Made by a program: the position numbers and the translations under genes
Part shown: positions 29,461-40,072 of the stretch, piece after piece
How the letters are laid out: each line of letters starts with the position of its first letter
Position numbering within the stretch: position 1 is the stretch's first letter
The notes under the pieces: generated by a model
Told to the model about the DNA's origin: nothing
The model's input: only the letters and a program-made list of their open reading frames with translations
The model's database searches: none
From: Hyphomicrobiales bacterium
Lineage (GTDB): Bacteria; Pseudomonadota; Alphaproteobacteria; Rhizobiales; Beijerinckiaceae
Direction: 5' to 3'
NCBI GenBank assembly: GCA_019247795.1
Contig: JAFBAK010000140.1
Location: 1-64,000, forward strand
DNA length: 64,000 nucleotides

Positions 29461-31449
29461 TTACATGCCGAACGCAATGTCGCGGCTGTTGCCACGCTTG
29501 AGGTTGCGGAAGCGCGCCAGCGCCCAGAGCGGGAAAAACTTGGAGTAACCGTGGTAGCGGAGATAGAAGACACGCGGGAAACCCGTGGCCGTGTGAAACT
29601 CCTCGGGCCAAAAGCCGTCCGCGCCTTGCGTGGCCGCCAAATAGTTTATGCCACGCTCTACAGCCAGATTTTCCGTCTCGCCGGCGGCCATCAACCCCAA
29701 CAAGGCCCAGGAGGTCTGAGAGGCCGTGCTGGGCGCGGCCTCAAAGGCCTTGTAGTCGAGCCTGTAGCTGTCGCCGGCCTCCCCCCACCCGCCGTCGGCG
29801 TTCTGGATGGCCACGAGCCAATCGACCGCCCCTCGGATGGGTGGCGCTTCCCGATCGATCCCTGCGGCAGCGAGCGCGCAGAGCGCCGACCAGGTGCCGT
29901 AGATGTAGTTGATGCCCCATCGTCCAAACCAGCTGCCATCCTCCTTCTGCCTCGAGAGGAGCGCGTCGATGCCGCGAGCCAGCGCCGGGCTCGTGTCGCG
30001 CGTGTCGCCGAGCTGCGCCAGCATGGAGACGCAGCGTGCCGTGACATCTTCGGTGGGCGGGTCAAGCAGCGCGCCATGATCGGCGAACGGGATGTTGTTG
30101 AGGTAGTGATAGGTATTGTCGGCGTCGAAGGCAGCCCAGCCGCCATCGCGGCTCTGCATGCCCTCGACCCATTCCTTGGCGCGAGCGATCGCCGCGGCCT
30201 CCTGATCATCGGGCTCGCCGGAAATATGCTGTGCGGCCCGATCGATGGCCATCGTCACCACCGCCGTGTCATCGAGATCGGGGTAGTGCGGATTGGCATA
30301 TTGGAAGGGCCAGCCACCGGGACGCGTGGCGGGCCGCTGCGCAGCCCAGTCGCCCTTCACGTCGAGCACCTGCAAAGGCTTGAGCCAGCCCAGGCCGGCC
30401 CGTGCGGCGGTCCCGCAGGCATCGCCTCCGACCTCGAGCAGGGCATGGACCGCAAGCGCCGTATCCCAGACAGGCGAGACGCAAGGCTGGCAATAAGCCT
30501 CGTCCTCCTTGAGAACGAGCAACCGCTCGATGGAGGCCCGTGCGGTCACGAGATGGGGATGATCGGGCGCATAGCCGAGCGCGTCGAACATCAGCACGCT
30601 GTTGACCATGGCGGGAAAGATGGCGCCGAGTCCATCCATGCCGTTAAGGCGCTCGGTGACGAAGGCAATCGCGGCATCGATGGCGCGCCTCCTCGTCGCC
30701 GACGGGAAGATCGGCTCGGAAAGCTTGAGCAGAATATCGACCGCGCCGAAGAACTTGGCCCAGCCCCAAGGCTGATGGGCGGCACCCTTGGGCCAGTCCC
30801 GCACCTTCTCCGGCTGAATCGGAAAGAGCTCGTCGATGCGCACGCCTCGCGGATTTTTCGCCTTGGGCTTCAGCACCTGCAAGACGAGCAAAGGCACGAG
30901 GACGGTCCGCGCCCAGTAGGAGATCTTGCCGAGGTGGAAGGGGAACCACTTCGGCAGGAGCATTATCTCGACGGGCATCGACGGCACGCCGCGCCACGGG
31001 ATCGCGTCATAGAGCGCGAGAAGAAAGCGCGTGAAGACATTGCTTCCCGCCGCACCGCCATGCGCGAGAATGGCCTCGCGCGCTTGGCGCATATGCGGCG
31101 CTTGCAAATCATCGCCGATCATTTTCAAGGCGAAATATGCCTTGACGCTGGCACTGATGTTGAAGGCACCCTGATGGTAAAGTGGCCAGCCGCCATGCGC
31201 GCCGCGGATGCGACGCAGATAGGCGCCGATCTTCCGCTCGAGTTCCGGATCCGGTGCTTCCCCGCGGAAGTGGCGAAACAGGATGTATTCCGCCGGAATC
31301 GTCGCATCCGCCTCGAGCTCGAAGCACCAATGCCCATCGGGCTTCTGGCAGGCGAGCAGCGCCTCGGTCGCCGACATGATCCTCGGCTCGATTGCGTCGA
31401 GCGCCGAGGCATGCTCGCGCGAAAGCTCAATGGATCGCAACTCGGCCAT
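29461..31449 (-). CDS. shc: Squalene-hopene cyclase
   Basis: QW repeats (KEDGSWFGRWGINYIYGTW, NADGGWGE), DxDDT motif YPDLDDTAVV. Confidence 0.97.
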   Translation of the reverse strand: MAELRSIELSREHASALDAIEPRIMSATEALLACQKPDGHWCFELEADATIPAEYILFRHFRGEAPDPELERKIGAYLRRIRGAHGGWPLYHQGAFNISASVKAYFALKMIGDDLQAPHMRQAREAILAHGGAAGSNVFTRFLLALYDAIPWRGVPSMPVEIMLLPKWFPFHLGKISYWARTVLVPLLVLQVLKPKAKNPRGVRIDELFPIQPEKVRDWPKGAAHQPWGWAKFFGAVDILLKLSEPIFPSATRRRAIDAAIAFVTERLNGMDGLGAIFPAMVNSVLMFDALGYAPDHPHLVTARASIERLLVLKEDEAYCQPCVSPVWDTALAVHALLEVGGDACGTAARAGLGWLKPLQVLDVKGDWAAQRPATRPGGWPFQYANPHYPDLDDTAVVTMAIDRAAQHISGEPDDQEAAAIARAKEWVEGMQSRDGGWAAFDADNTYHYLNNIPFADHGALLDPPTEDVTARCVSMLAQLGDTRDTSPALARGIDALLSRQKEDGSWFGRWGINYIYGTWSALCALAAAGIDREAPPIRGAVDWLVAIQNADGGWGEAGDSYRLDYKAFEAAPSTASQTSWALLGLMAAGETENLAVERGINYLAATQGADGFWPEEFHTATGFPRVFYLRYHGYSKFFPLWALARFRNLKRGNSRDIAFGM

Positions 31450-32707
31450 GCGCAGTCTCGTACTCCTTCATGATGATCGACGCCGCTCTGTAGCCTGAGC
31501 GCACCGCGCCTTCGATGGTGGCCGGCAGATCGGTCTGCGTCCAGTCCCCCGCCAAGGCGATATTCGTCCAGCTTGTACGTGCGGAAGGTCGCTTGGCGTC
31601 CTGTTGCGGAGTTGCGGCGAACGTGGCACGCCTCTCGCTGAGAATTTGCCACGCAGGTTGGCGCGCCGCAAAGCCGAAAATTTTGGCGAGTTCCTCCCAG
31701 ATCCGCGCTGCAAGTCTTTCGCGGGGCTCGCTGAGCAGGCGGTCCGCGCTGCTGATCGTCACCGAGACGTGGTCCCTATAGGCGAAAACCCACTCGGCGA
31801 GCCCATTCACGACGCCAAGAAGCAAGGGCTGGTCAGCGCTCGGCTCGACGCGAAAATGAATGTTGAGAATCGTTCTGAAATCGTCAGGCACCACGAGACT
31901 CGGGAGCATCTTCTGCGCAATCCAGGGAGGAACCGCCATGACGAGCGCATCGTTCTGCGCGAGCGCTTTGCGCTCCTTCCCGAATGAGAGAGCGACGGCG
32001 CGTCCGTTTTCGATCTCAACTCCGCTCAACCGCTCGCCGAGACGGATCCTCGCGCCTTGGGCCGCAAGGTGCGTCAACGCCGGATCCACAAAGGTGGAGG
32101 AGAGCCCTTCAAGCGCGACCATCGGCCGGCAAGCCTGACCGCCGGCCCCGAGCGTTTCCCGCAACATCGCTCCCGCAAGCCTGGCCGAGCTTTCGCGCGG
32201 CTCATTGTTGAGTCCGGCGAGGAGCACCGGTCGCCAAAGCCGCTCGTAGAGCGGACCCGAGCAATTCATCACGTCGCCAAAAGGGGTATTGGTCTTAGCC
32301 CGCAGAGCGGCGAAGGCTGCAAAATATTCGCGTAAGCGCGTGCCGGGAACGCGGTGGCCGGCCTTGAACAGCCACCATGGCACGCGGCCGTCATTCAGGC
32401 GCAATTGCCAATGCTCGCCACTCGCGAGATCCGCGAAATCGAAAATGGCCGAGTCGGGGCCCTTCAACCTTTGGCTCGAGCCGATGCGGCGCAGATAATC
32501 GATGGCCGCATGGTTGCCCGAGAGCAAAAGGTGGTTGCCATTGTCGATCCGAATATCGAGCGTCCGATCGTGATACGATCGACAGCGACCCCCGGCAAAG
32601 CGCGCCGCCTCATGCAGCACCACCTTGCGGCCTTCGTCCGCCAGGCGCACCGCCGCGCTCAGGCCTGCGATGCCGGCTCCAACGACGTGAACCGTTCCGC
32701 CGTTCAT
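31427..32707 (-). CDS. hpnE: Hydroxysqualene dehydroxylase HpnE
   Basis: MNGGTVHVVGAGIAGLSAAVRLADEGRKVVLHEAARFAGGRCRS; located between hpnD and shc. Confidence 0.93.
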   Translation of the reverse strand: MNGGTVHVVGAGIAGLSAAVRLADEGRKVVLHEAARFAGGRCRSYHDRTLDIRIDNGNHLLLSGNHAAIDYLRRIGSSQRLKGPDSAIFDFADLASGEHWQLRLNDGRVPWWLFKAGHRVPGTRLREYFAAFAALRAKTNTPFGDVMNCSGPLYERLWRPVLLAGLNNEPRESSARLAGAMLRETLGAGGQACRPMVALEGLSSTFVDPALTHLAAQGARIRLGERLSGVEIENGRAVALSFGKERKALAQNDALVMAVPPWIAQKMLPSLVVPDDFRTILNIHFRVEPSADQPLLLGVVNGLAEWVFAYRDHVSVTISSADRLLSEPRERLAARIWEELAKIFGFAARQPAWQILSERRATFAATPQQDAKRPSARTSWTNIALAGDWTQTDLPATIEGAVRSGYRAASIIMKEYETAHGRVAIH

Positions 32708-33531
32708 GGAATGGCGTGGCGCAGGATGGCGCCGAGCATGCGCAGGCGACTGACACGCACGCGCCGTCGCGGTGGCGCGAATCCGCGCGTGACCATGTTG
32801 TCGAGCAGGGAACGATAGGCGGCGGCCATCAGTCGAGGCGCCCGAACCGCGGCTCGCGGCTCGCCCGCCATGATCCGGCGAGCCTCGTCGAAATGCGCGC
32901 GAGCGCGCTCGGCGATCTCGAGACAAGCGCCCGACAGCCGCGGATCGGCCGCAACCGACAGCGGCTCGTCGGCCGTGATCCCGGCGCGCAGCAGGGCCTC
33001 GTGGGGAATGTAAAGCCGGCCGATCGCGGCATCCTCATCGATGTCGCGCAGGATATTGGTAAGCTGCAGCGCGCGTCCGAGATGATGCGCCAAGGTCGCG
33101 CTCGTCTCTTCTCCCAAGCCGAAGACACGTACCGACAAACGGCCGACGGCGCTCGCCACTCGATCGCAATAGAGGTCGAGCGTCGTCCATTCGGGAGCTC
33201 GAATATCGGCCGCGGCATCCATCGCCATTCCGTCGATGATCGAATTGAAGTCTTCCTGCCTGAGCCCGTATCGCCGCACGGCTCGCGCAAGCGCCTCGAG
33301 ATCCGCCGGCGCCCGGCCGGAGAAAATCTCGCCGATCTTGCTGCGCCAATTTTCGAGGGCAAGGAGGCGCTGCGCGAACGCTGCGCTCCCGTCGGCAATG
33401 TCGTCGACCACTCTGCAGAAGTCATAGATCGCGTACATGGCCTCGCGCCGCTCTCGCGGAAGGATTCGCATCGCCAAGTAGAAGGAACTTCCTGTCGCCC
33501 TCACGACCGGCGACGACGCTGTTTCATTCAT
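32704..33531 (-). CDS. hpnD: Presqualene diphosphate synthase HpnD
   Basis: SSFYLAMRILPRERREAMYAIYDFCRVVDDIADG; LGRALQLTNILRDIDEDAAIGRLYIP. Confidence 0.95.
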   Translation of the reverse strand: MNETASSPVVRATGSSFYLAMRILPRERREAMYAIYDFCRVVDDIADGSAAFAQRLLALENWRSKIGEIFSGRAPADLEALARAVRRYGLRQEDFNSIIDGMAMDAAADIRAPEWTTLDLYCDRVASAVGRLSVRVFGLGEETSATLAHHLGRALQLTNILRDIDEDAAIGRLYIPHEALLRAGITADEPLSVAADPRLSGACLEIAERARAHFDEARRIMAGEPRAAVRAPRLMAAAYRSLLDNMVTRGFAPPRRRVRVSRLRMLGAILRHAIP

Positions 33532-34403
33532 CGCGGCAGATTCCTGCCCGTGACGAAGGAACGCGCGATGATCGCCGCAAAACCGCGGGCGACGCCGCAT
33601 CCACCGAGTGCCGCAAAGCCGAACTTGCCGAGATGGACGCGTTCGCTCAACGGATCGCGTGTCGCGAGGCGGCGAACCAGATGCTCTGCAAGCATCTGGA
33701 TGGCCGCGATCTCCAATGAGAGCCGCACGTCACGGACCTGTCGAGACAGCGAAGCCGATTGGCGAAGCAGTGCCGAGGTTTGCCCTGCGAGCTCGCGGAT
33801 CGCGCCGAGCAATGCGGGCCTGGATTGTCTCTCCGCAAGCATTTCGGGGCGCGCGCCATGGCTCGCGAGCACATCGAGCGGCAGATAAACTCGATCGAGC
33901 TGTCGATAGTCTCGAGCGCAGTCCTGGAGATGATTGATCACCTGGAGCGCCGCGCAAAGCGGGTCGGCGGCCTGCCAAGTCGCGCGATCCTCCTTGTGCA
34001 CGTCGAGAACGAAGCGACCGACCGGCATTGCCGAAAGCCGGCAATAGTCCATGAGATCGTCCCAGCTCGCATAGCGCAGCTTGCGGACATCCAGCCGAAA
34101 CGCGTCGAGGAGATCGTAGGCGTGACGCGGCGCAAGGCGGTAGTCGCCAAGCGCCGCGCGAAGGGGCTCGGCTTCGGGATCGGCGGGACCTTTGCCGGAA
34201 AGGGCTTCGCCGAGCCGATCGAGGAGGGCGAGCTTTTCCTCGGGCAGGAGCGTGGGATGGTCGGCGACGTCGTCTGCTGCCCGCGCAAAACGGTAGAACG
34301 CGAGAACGGGTCCGCGGTACCTTCTGTCCAAGAGCCAGGACGCGACAGGAAAATTCTCGTCGCGGTGGCCCTTGCCGGAGCGGGCCGCGGTCGCGGTCGT
34401 CAT
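33528..34403 (-). CDS. hpnC: Squalene synthase-like (hydroxysqualene-forming) HpnC
   Basis: ENFPVASWLLDRRYRGPVLAFYRFARAADDVADHP; ALQVINHLQDCARDYRQLDRVYLP. Confidence 0.94.
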   Translation of the reverse strand: MTTATAARSGKGHRDENFPVASWLLDRRYRGPVLAFYRFARAADDVADHPTLLPEEKLALLDRLGEALSGKGPADPEAEPLRAALGDYRLAPRHAYDLLDAFRLDVRKLRYASWDDLMDYCRLSAMPVGRFVLDVHKEDRATWQAADPLCAALQVINHLQDCARDYRQLDRVYLPLDVLASHGARPEMLAERQSRPALLGAIRELAGQTSALLRQSASLSRQVRDVRLSLEIAAIQMLAEHLVRRLATRDPLSERVHLGKFGFAALGGCGVARGFAAIIARSFVTGRNLPR

Positions 34404-35590
34404 GCGCGCTCCGCCTTTTTGGCCGGGGCCTGGAATCGGTCTTTCCAATAGCCGCCGCGCCCCCGCCAGTGCTGCAGGGCCGAATCCACGGTGAATGCCG
34501 AATATAGAGCCGCGATGGCGGGTAGCGCCAGCGCGGACCAGGCGGAGCGGCCATATAGGCGAAGTGTCGGAGCGAAGCAGACAACCATAAGCATCCAGGC
34601 GATCGCGCCATCGAGCTGTGCCACACCACGGGCAAAAAGGGTGAACAGCGGCGGCAGCAGATAGGTCGTGATCATGCCGATGAGGGTGCCTGCGAGCCGG
34701 ACCGGCGAGTAGCGCAGTTGCGCGTAAGCCGAGCGCGCGACCATTCGTCTGATGTCGCCCAGCGCCGGATAGCGACGAAGGCTGCGGGCCTGCTGACTGA
34801 GTCCGAGCCAGATCGGACCCTGCCGCTTCATCAGCGATCCGAGCGCACAGTCGTCGATCAGCGCGCCGCGCACGGCTTCCAGGCCGCCGGCACGCTTCAA
34901 GGCCTCGCGCCTCGCGAGCATGCACCCGCCCGCCGCGGCGGCCGTGGCCTGTCTTGCATCATTGACCCAAGCGAATGGATAGAGTTTTTGAAAAAAGAAG
35001 ATGAAAGCGGGAATAAGCCAGTTCTCCGCCGCGCTTTCGCAGTTGAGCTTCACCATCAGCGAGGTCAGGACCCTGCGCTTCGCGCAGGCGATGGCGAGGA
35101 GGCGGCGGAGCGTTCGCGGCGAGAATACAATATCGGCATCGCTGAACAGGACGAATTCGGGTGGTTCATCCTTGTTTTCCAAAATCGAGAGCCCCTGCTG
35201 CATCGCCCAAAGCTTTCCGGTCCAGCCCGGCGGCAGATTCCCTCCCGCAACTACAACGACGCGCTGGTCAGCACGCTGCGCCAAAGCCGCGTCGCGTGCC
35301 TTAACGGCAGTGTCGTCCGTGCTTTGGTCGTCGACAATGACGATGCTGAGAGCACCAGGATAGTCTTGCCGCAGGAGCGAACTAACGCTTTGTGCGATCG
35401 ACTCCGCCTCGTTGCGCGCCGGTATCACAGCCGCAATCCTGGGCCAGCCCCCATCGGGAGGCATTGCGGCTTCCGTGACGCTCATCTCGGCCGTGTCGTC
35501 GCGCTCACGGCAGAGCCAGAACCATCCCCTGCCGAGAAGGAGATACGCCCAGATCGCCAGCGGCACAAAAGAGATCGCAGCAGTGATCAT
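34400..35590 (-). CDS. hpnB: Hopanoid biosynthesis glycosyltransferase HpnB
   Basis: PRIAAVIPARNEAESIAQSVSSLLRQDYPGALSIVIVDDQSTDDTA; multiple C-terminal TM segments. Confidence 0.92.
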   Translation of the reverse strand: MITAAISFVPLAIWAYLLLGRGWFWLCRERDDTAEMSVTEAAMPPDGGWPRIAAVIPARNEAESIAQSVSSLLRQDYPGALSIVIVDDQSTDDTAVKARDAALAQRADQRVVVVAGGNLPPGWTGKLWAMQQGLSILENKDEPPEFVLFSDADIVFSPRTLRRLLAIACAKRRVLTSLMVKLNCESAAENWLIPAFIFFFQKLYPFAWVNDARQATAAAAGGCMLARREALKRAGGLEAVRGALIDDCALGSLMKRQGPIWLGLSQQARSLRRYPALGDIRRMVARSAYAQLRYSPVRLAGTLIGMITTYLLPPLFTLFARGVAQLDGAIAWMLMVVCFAPTLRLYGRSAWSALALPAIAALYSAFTVDSALQHWRGRGGYWKDRFQAPAKKAERA

Positions 35591-36603
35591 CTCAGATAGC
35601 CGTGCAGGCGAAACCAGGCCAGAGCATCGCTCAGGCCCTCGCGGTAGGATCTTGACGTGTATCCGAGCTCGCGTCGCGCCTTGGCATCGTCGAAGAACAT
35701 CTTGTAGCGGGCCATGCGCAGGCCGTCGATCGTGACGAAGGGCTCGCGGCCGCTGAACTTGGCGAAGAGCCCCGCCGCATAGGCTACGGGATAGATCACA
35801 GGGCGAGGGATGCGCAGCCTAGGAGGGCGACGGCCAACGATAAGGGCGATTTCGGCCAGCATGTCGGCCAGCAGAATGTTGTCGCCGCCCAGGATGTAGC
35901 GCTCACCGATTCGGCCATGCCGGAGGGCGGCAACATGGCCGGCCGCAACGTCGTCGACGTGCACGAGATTGAGGCCGGTGTCCACGAATCCAGGCATGCG
36001 CCCGCAGGCCGCTTCGATGATGATGCGGCCCGTGGGCGTCGGCCTGACGTCGCGCGGGCCGATCGGCGTCGACGGGTTGACGATGACGGCTGCAAGCCCC
36101 TCGCTCCGTACCATTTTTTCCACGAGGCGCTCGGCCACGACCTTGCTGCGCTTATATGCGCCGATCGCGTCCTCCTCCGAGAGCGGATCGCTCTCAGCCG
36201 CGAGCTTGCCGTCGCCGAGCTTCAAGGTCGCGACGCTGCTCGTGTAGACGATGCGCTCAACGCCTGAGCGAAGGGCCTCTTCCATAATCAGCCGGGTCCC
36301 CTCGACATTCGTGCGCCTGATCTCATCGGGATCGCGCGCCCACAAGCGATAGTCGGCCGCTGCGTGAAACAGGAAGCGCACGCCCTTCAGCGCCGCCGCC
36401 AAAGACGAGCGGTCGTGCAGATCGCCTTCGCAGATGCTGTCCTCCCGCGCGAGATTGACGCGGGGACTCGAGGGGCGCACGAGAACGCGCACGCGATAGC
36501 CCTGCGCCCGCAAGGCGGCCGTGATGGCCGATCCGACGAAGCCGCTGGCGCCCGTGACGAGCACCTGCGATGCCTCATGCGCGCTCCGGGGGCTCGCTCC
36601 CAC
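35587..36603 (-). CDS. hpnA: Hopanoid-associated sugar epimerase HpnA
   Basis: VLVTGASGFVGSAITAALRAQGYRVRVLVRPSS; GTG start proposed at 36603 (VGASPRSAHEASQ). Confidence 0.92.
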   Translation of the reverse strand: MGASPRSAHEASQVLVTGASGFVGSAITAALRAQGYRVRVLVRPSSPRVNLAREDSICEGDLHDRSSLAAALKGVRFLFHAAADYRLWARDPDEIRRTNVEGTRLIMEEALRSGVERIVYTSSVATLKLGDGKLAAESDPLSEEDAIGAYKRSKVVAERLVEKMVRSEGLAAVIVNPSTPIGPRDVRPTPTGRIIIEAACGRMPGFVDTGLNLVHVDDVAAGHVAALRHGRIGERYILGGDNILLADMLAEIALIVGRRPPRLRIPRPVIYPVAYAAGLFAKFSGREPFVTIDGLRMARYKMFFDDAKARRELGYTSRSYREGLSDALAWFRLHGYLR

Positions 36604-36619
36604 GGCGCGTCGCGGAAGT

Positions 36620-37255
36620 TCAGCCTCCGAGCAAGCTCTCCGTTCGCTCGCGAAGCCGCTTGATGAGGGCATCGGCGCCGCCCGAGGCGATGATCGACGC
36701 AAATTCGTCCCGTCGTGTCGCAAGATCGCTGATCGTGCCGTTGAGATAGACGTCGATCACGCGCCCGCCGCGCACCAAGTAGTTGATGGTCACGGTCCGG
36801 CCGCCCGCTTGAACGAGCTTCGTCTTCACGAGGTCTCCCCCGCCTCGCGGTTCAGGGCTTGTTTGGGGATCGACCACGAAGCTCTCCCCGGAATAATCGC
36901 TCACCTGGCTCGCATAGTCGGCGATGATGAAGCGCGCGAATGCCTCGCGGACCGCCGCCTGTTGGGCCCCCGAGAAGCTTGACCATGCCGGTCCCACGGC
37001 GAGCCGCGTCATCGTCGCGAGATCGAAGGCCGAGGAGATTGCGGGCGTGAAGCGGCGGTCACGCTCGCGCACGCTGAGCCGACCGGCTTGTTGGATCGTA
37101 GGGAGCAGCTGCTGATAATAGGATTGGATATGTCTTGCGGCGGGGCTCGCCGTCTGCGACTGCGCCGGGAGCGGCGCGAATAACAACAAGGCAAGAAGCA
37201 TTTTCGCCGAAACCAAGGCGGCTTTCATGCTCGGTTTGATGTGTTTCACTTTCAT
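36620..37255 (-). CDS. hpnM: Hopanoid-associated MlaC/Ttg2D-like protein HpnM
   Basis: Signal peptide; FAFARFIIADYASQVSDYSGESFVVDP-type MlaC fold region; upstream of hpnA and divergent to hpnN. Confidence 0.88.
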   Translation of the reverse strand: MKVKHIKPSMKAALVSAKMLLALLLFAPLPAQSQTASPAARHIQSYYQQLLPTIQQAGRLSVRERDRRFTPAISSAFDLATMTRLAVGPAWSSFSGAQQAAVREAFARFIIADYASQVSDYSGESFVVDPQTSPEPRGGGDLVKTKLVQAGGRTVTINYLVRGGRVIDVYLNGTISDLATRRDEFASIIASGGADALIKRLRERTESLLGG

Positions 37256-37402
37256 AGCGGGTATTCCACTTTCCGGAACGGATGACGCGTTGCTGCCCAG
37301 TTTACAGGCTCAAGACGAAGTCTCAATTGGAAGGCATGCGGTCCTCGGGCAAGCCCCATCTCCTTCAATCCCGACGAGCCGAGCCCGCTACAACAGCTTG
37401 CG

Positions 37403-40072
37403 TTGACCGAATTGCGGCGCGACGCAATAGAGGCGCTTCCATCACTCGAGATCCACCGCGATGCTGTCGTGACGATTACCGCAGCTACCTTCCTCGTGCG
37501 ACTTTCCAGCCGTTACGCATGGCTCGCGATCCTTTGTTTTCTCGGCCTGACGGTCCTTTGTGCCGGCTGGTTCGTCCATCATTTCGCGATAACCACCGAC
37601 AGCAGCAAGCTCCTCTCGAAGGATCTTCCATGGCGACAACAGGAGATCAAGCTCGATCGAGCCTTCCCGCAACGTACCGACCAGATCGTCGCAGTGATCG
37701 ACGCGTCGACACCGGAAGGCGCCGACGAGGCAGCCGACGCGCTCGTGAACGAGCTCTCAGCGCGCCATAACCTGATCCGCAGCGTGGCGCGTCCGGATGG
37801 CGGCGAGTTCTTCGCCAGGAACGGCATTCTCTTTCAGACGACGGCCGAGGTGCGCCGCGATGCCGCAGATCTCATTGCTGCCGAGCCGTTTCTCGGCACT
37901 CTTGCAGCCGATCCGACATTGCGGGGGGTACTGCGCACATTGTCCCAGTCGATCGAGGGCGTGCGCCTGGGAAGGTCGAAATTTCAGGACCTGCAGGTGC
38001 CCGTCACCGCAATTGCCGACGCGCTTGAGCGCCTCGAGGAGGGGAAGGATCCGGCTTTCTCCTGGCGAAAGCTCATCACCGGGAGGGCTCCGGAAATCTC
38101 GGATCTGCGACGCTTCGTCAATATCCAGCCCGTTCTCGACTATGACGACCTTCAGCCTGGCGGGAAGGCGACGCGAGCCATCCGTGATGCCATCGCGAAG
38201 CTTGGGCTGACACCCGCCGCCGGCACGACGGTGCGCCTCACGGGGGCGATTGCCCTCTCGGACGAGGAGTTCGGCACCATCGCCGAAGGTGCCGAGCTCA
38301 ACAGCATCGTGACCCTGCTCGTCGTGGTTTTGCTGCTTTGGCTTGCGTTGAAGCAGCTGCGCATCGTGCTCGCGGTTCTGCTTACACTCGTCGTGGGTCT
38401 CGTCATCACCGCGAGCGCCGGGCTGTGGATGGTCGGCGCGCTCAATCTCATCTCGGTCGCCTTCGCCGTCCTGTTCGTGGGCCTTGGCGTTGATTTCGGC
38501 ATTCAGTTCAGTGTCAGATATCGCGCCGAGCGGCTGAAATTGCCCGATTTCCATGAGGCGCTTCTCGCGACGGCGCGCATGATCGCAACGCCGCTTCTGC
38601 TTGCCGCCGCCTCGATCGCGGCGGCCTTCTACTCTTTCCTGCCGACCGCTTATCGAGGGCTTTCCGAGCTTGGCCTGATCGCTGGAACCGGGATGATGAT
38701 CGCCTTTATCACGACGGTGACGCTTCTTCCCGCGCTGCTGACGGTGCTGCGACCGCATGGCGAAAAAGAGCCGATCGGTTACGCGGGGCTGGCTCCACTC
38801 GACAGCTTTCTGGAGAGACGGCGCAATCTGGTGGTCGGAACGACGCTCACGGCGACGATTTTCGCGTTGCCTTTGCTCGCGGGGCTGCGCTTTGATTTCA
38901 ACCCGCTTGATCTTCGCTCACCGAGCACGGAGTCCGTTTCGACAGTGCTCGACCTGTTGCGAGACCCCAAGACCAGCCCGAATACCATCGACATCCTGGA
39001 GAGCGATCTGCCAAAGGCCGAAGAGGTCGCAGCAAATCTTCGGCGGCTGCCCGAGGTCGCCCAAGCGCTCACGCTGCAAAGCTTCGTTCCGGGAGAGCAA
39101 GAGGAGAAGCTCGAAATCATCGAGGATGCAAACTTCTTTCTCCAGAACACGCTCAATCCTATCGAAGTCGAAGCTCCGCCCTCGCAGGACGATACGCTCC
39201 AATCGATCGAGACGACGGCCCGGGACCTGCAAACGATGGCGGGCGAGGCCGACACTCCCGCGGCCCGCCAGGCACGGCGTCTCGCGGACCTGCTCTTCGA
39301 TCTGGCCAAGTCTTCGCCCGACGCACGCGCGAAAGCTGAAGCCGCTCTAACAAAGCCACTCATGACCACGCTGCGGGAAGTGCGCGAGCTTCTCTCCGCC
39401 GAGCCGGTGAGCATCGACACGCTGCCGGCCGACTTGAAGAGAGATTGGATCGCCGAGGACGGCGAGGCGAGAATCGAGGTCGCGCCCAGCGGCAACGGCA
39501 ATGACAACGCGACGCTGCATCGTTTCGTCGAAGCGGTGCGCAAGATCGCGCCCGAGGCGTCGGGATCACCGGTCTTCATCATCGAAGCCGCAGCGACGAT
39601 CGTGCGCGCGTTTCTCGAAGCTGGCGCCTTCTCGGTCATTTCGATCGCGCTGATTCTCTACGTCGCCTTGCGACGCTGGACCCATGTCGCGCTGACGCTC
39701 GTGCCGCTTCTCGTCGCCGTCGTGGTCACGCTCGAGCTCTGCGTCGCGATAGGGCTCGAGTTCAACTTCGCCAACATCATCGCGCTGCCTCTCCTTCTCG
39801 GGGTCGGCGTCGCCTTCAAGATCTACTACGTGTTGGCGTGGCGTAACGGAGAGACGAATTTCCTGCAATCGAGCCTGACCCGCGCCGTCTTCTTCAGTGC
39901 CTGCGCCACGGCCACGGCCTTCGGCAGCCTCTGGTTCTCGCATCATCCGGGCACATCGAGCATGGGCAAGTTGATGGCGCTGTCCCTCATCACGACGCTG
40001 TCGGCCGCCGTCATCTTCCAGCCCGCACTGCTCGCCACCCAACGAAAAGGCGAGCGAAAAGCCGCAGAATAG
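37403..40072 (+). CDS. hpnN: Hopanoid transporter HpnN (RND/MMPL family)
   Basis: 889 aa with two sets of TM segments (VAFAVLFVGLGVDFGIQFSVRYR; IIALPLLLGVGVAFKIYYVLAWRNGE); exact start uncertain. Confidence 0.93.
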   Translation: MTELRRDAIEALPSLEIHRDAVVTITAATFLVRLSSRYAWLAILCFLGLTVLCAGWFVHHFAITTDSSKLLSKDLPWRQQEIKLDRAFPQRTDQIVAVIDASTPEGADEAADALVNELSARHNLIRSVARPDGGEFFARNGILFQTTAEVRRDAADLIAAEPFLGTLAADPTLRGVLRTLSQSIEGVRLGRSKFQDLQVPVTAIADALERLEEGKDPAFSWRKLITGRAPEISDLRRFVNIQPVLDYDDLQPGGKATRAIRDAIAKLGLTPAAGTTVRLTGAIALSDEEFGTIAEGAELNSIVTLLVVVLLLWLALKQLRIVLAVLLTLVVGLVITASAGLWMVGALNLISVAFAVLFVGLGVDFGIQFSVRYRAERLKLPDFHEALLATARMIATPLLLAAASIAAAFYSFLPTAYRGLSELGLIAGTGMMIAFITTVTLLPALLTVLRPHGEKEPIGYAGLAPLDSFLERRRNLVVGTTLTATIFALPLLAGLRFDFNPLDLRSPSTESVSTVLDLLRDPKTSPNTIDILESDLPKAEEVAANLRRLPEVAQALTLQSFVPGEQEEKLEIIEDANFFLQNTLNPIEVEAPPSQDDTLQSIETTARDLQTMAGEADTPAARQARRLADLLFDLAKSSPDARAKAEAALTKPLMTTLREVRELLSAEPVSIDTLPADLKRDWIAEDGEARIEVAPSGNGNDNATLHRFVEAVRKIAPEASGSPVFIIEAAATIVRAFLEAGAFSVISIALILYVALRRWTHVALTLVPLLVAVVVTLELCVAIGLEFNFANIIALPLLLGVGVAFKIYYVLAWRNGETNFLQSSLTRAVFFSACATATAFGSLWFSHHPGTSSMGKLMALSLITTLSAAVIFQPALLATQRKGERKAAE

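Noticed and set aside
28891-31473. 860-aa plus-strand ORF antisense to shc/hpnG
   Set aside because: GC-rich shadow ORF: Arg/His/Glu-biased composition, no recognisable domain, and entirely opposite the unambiguous shc and hpnG genes.
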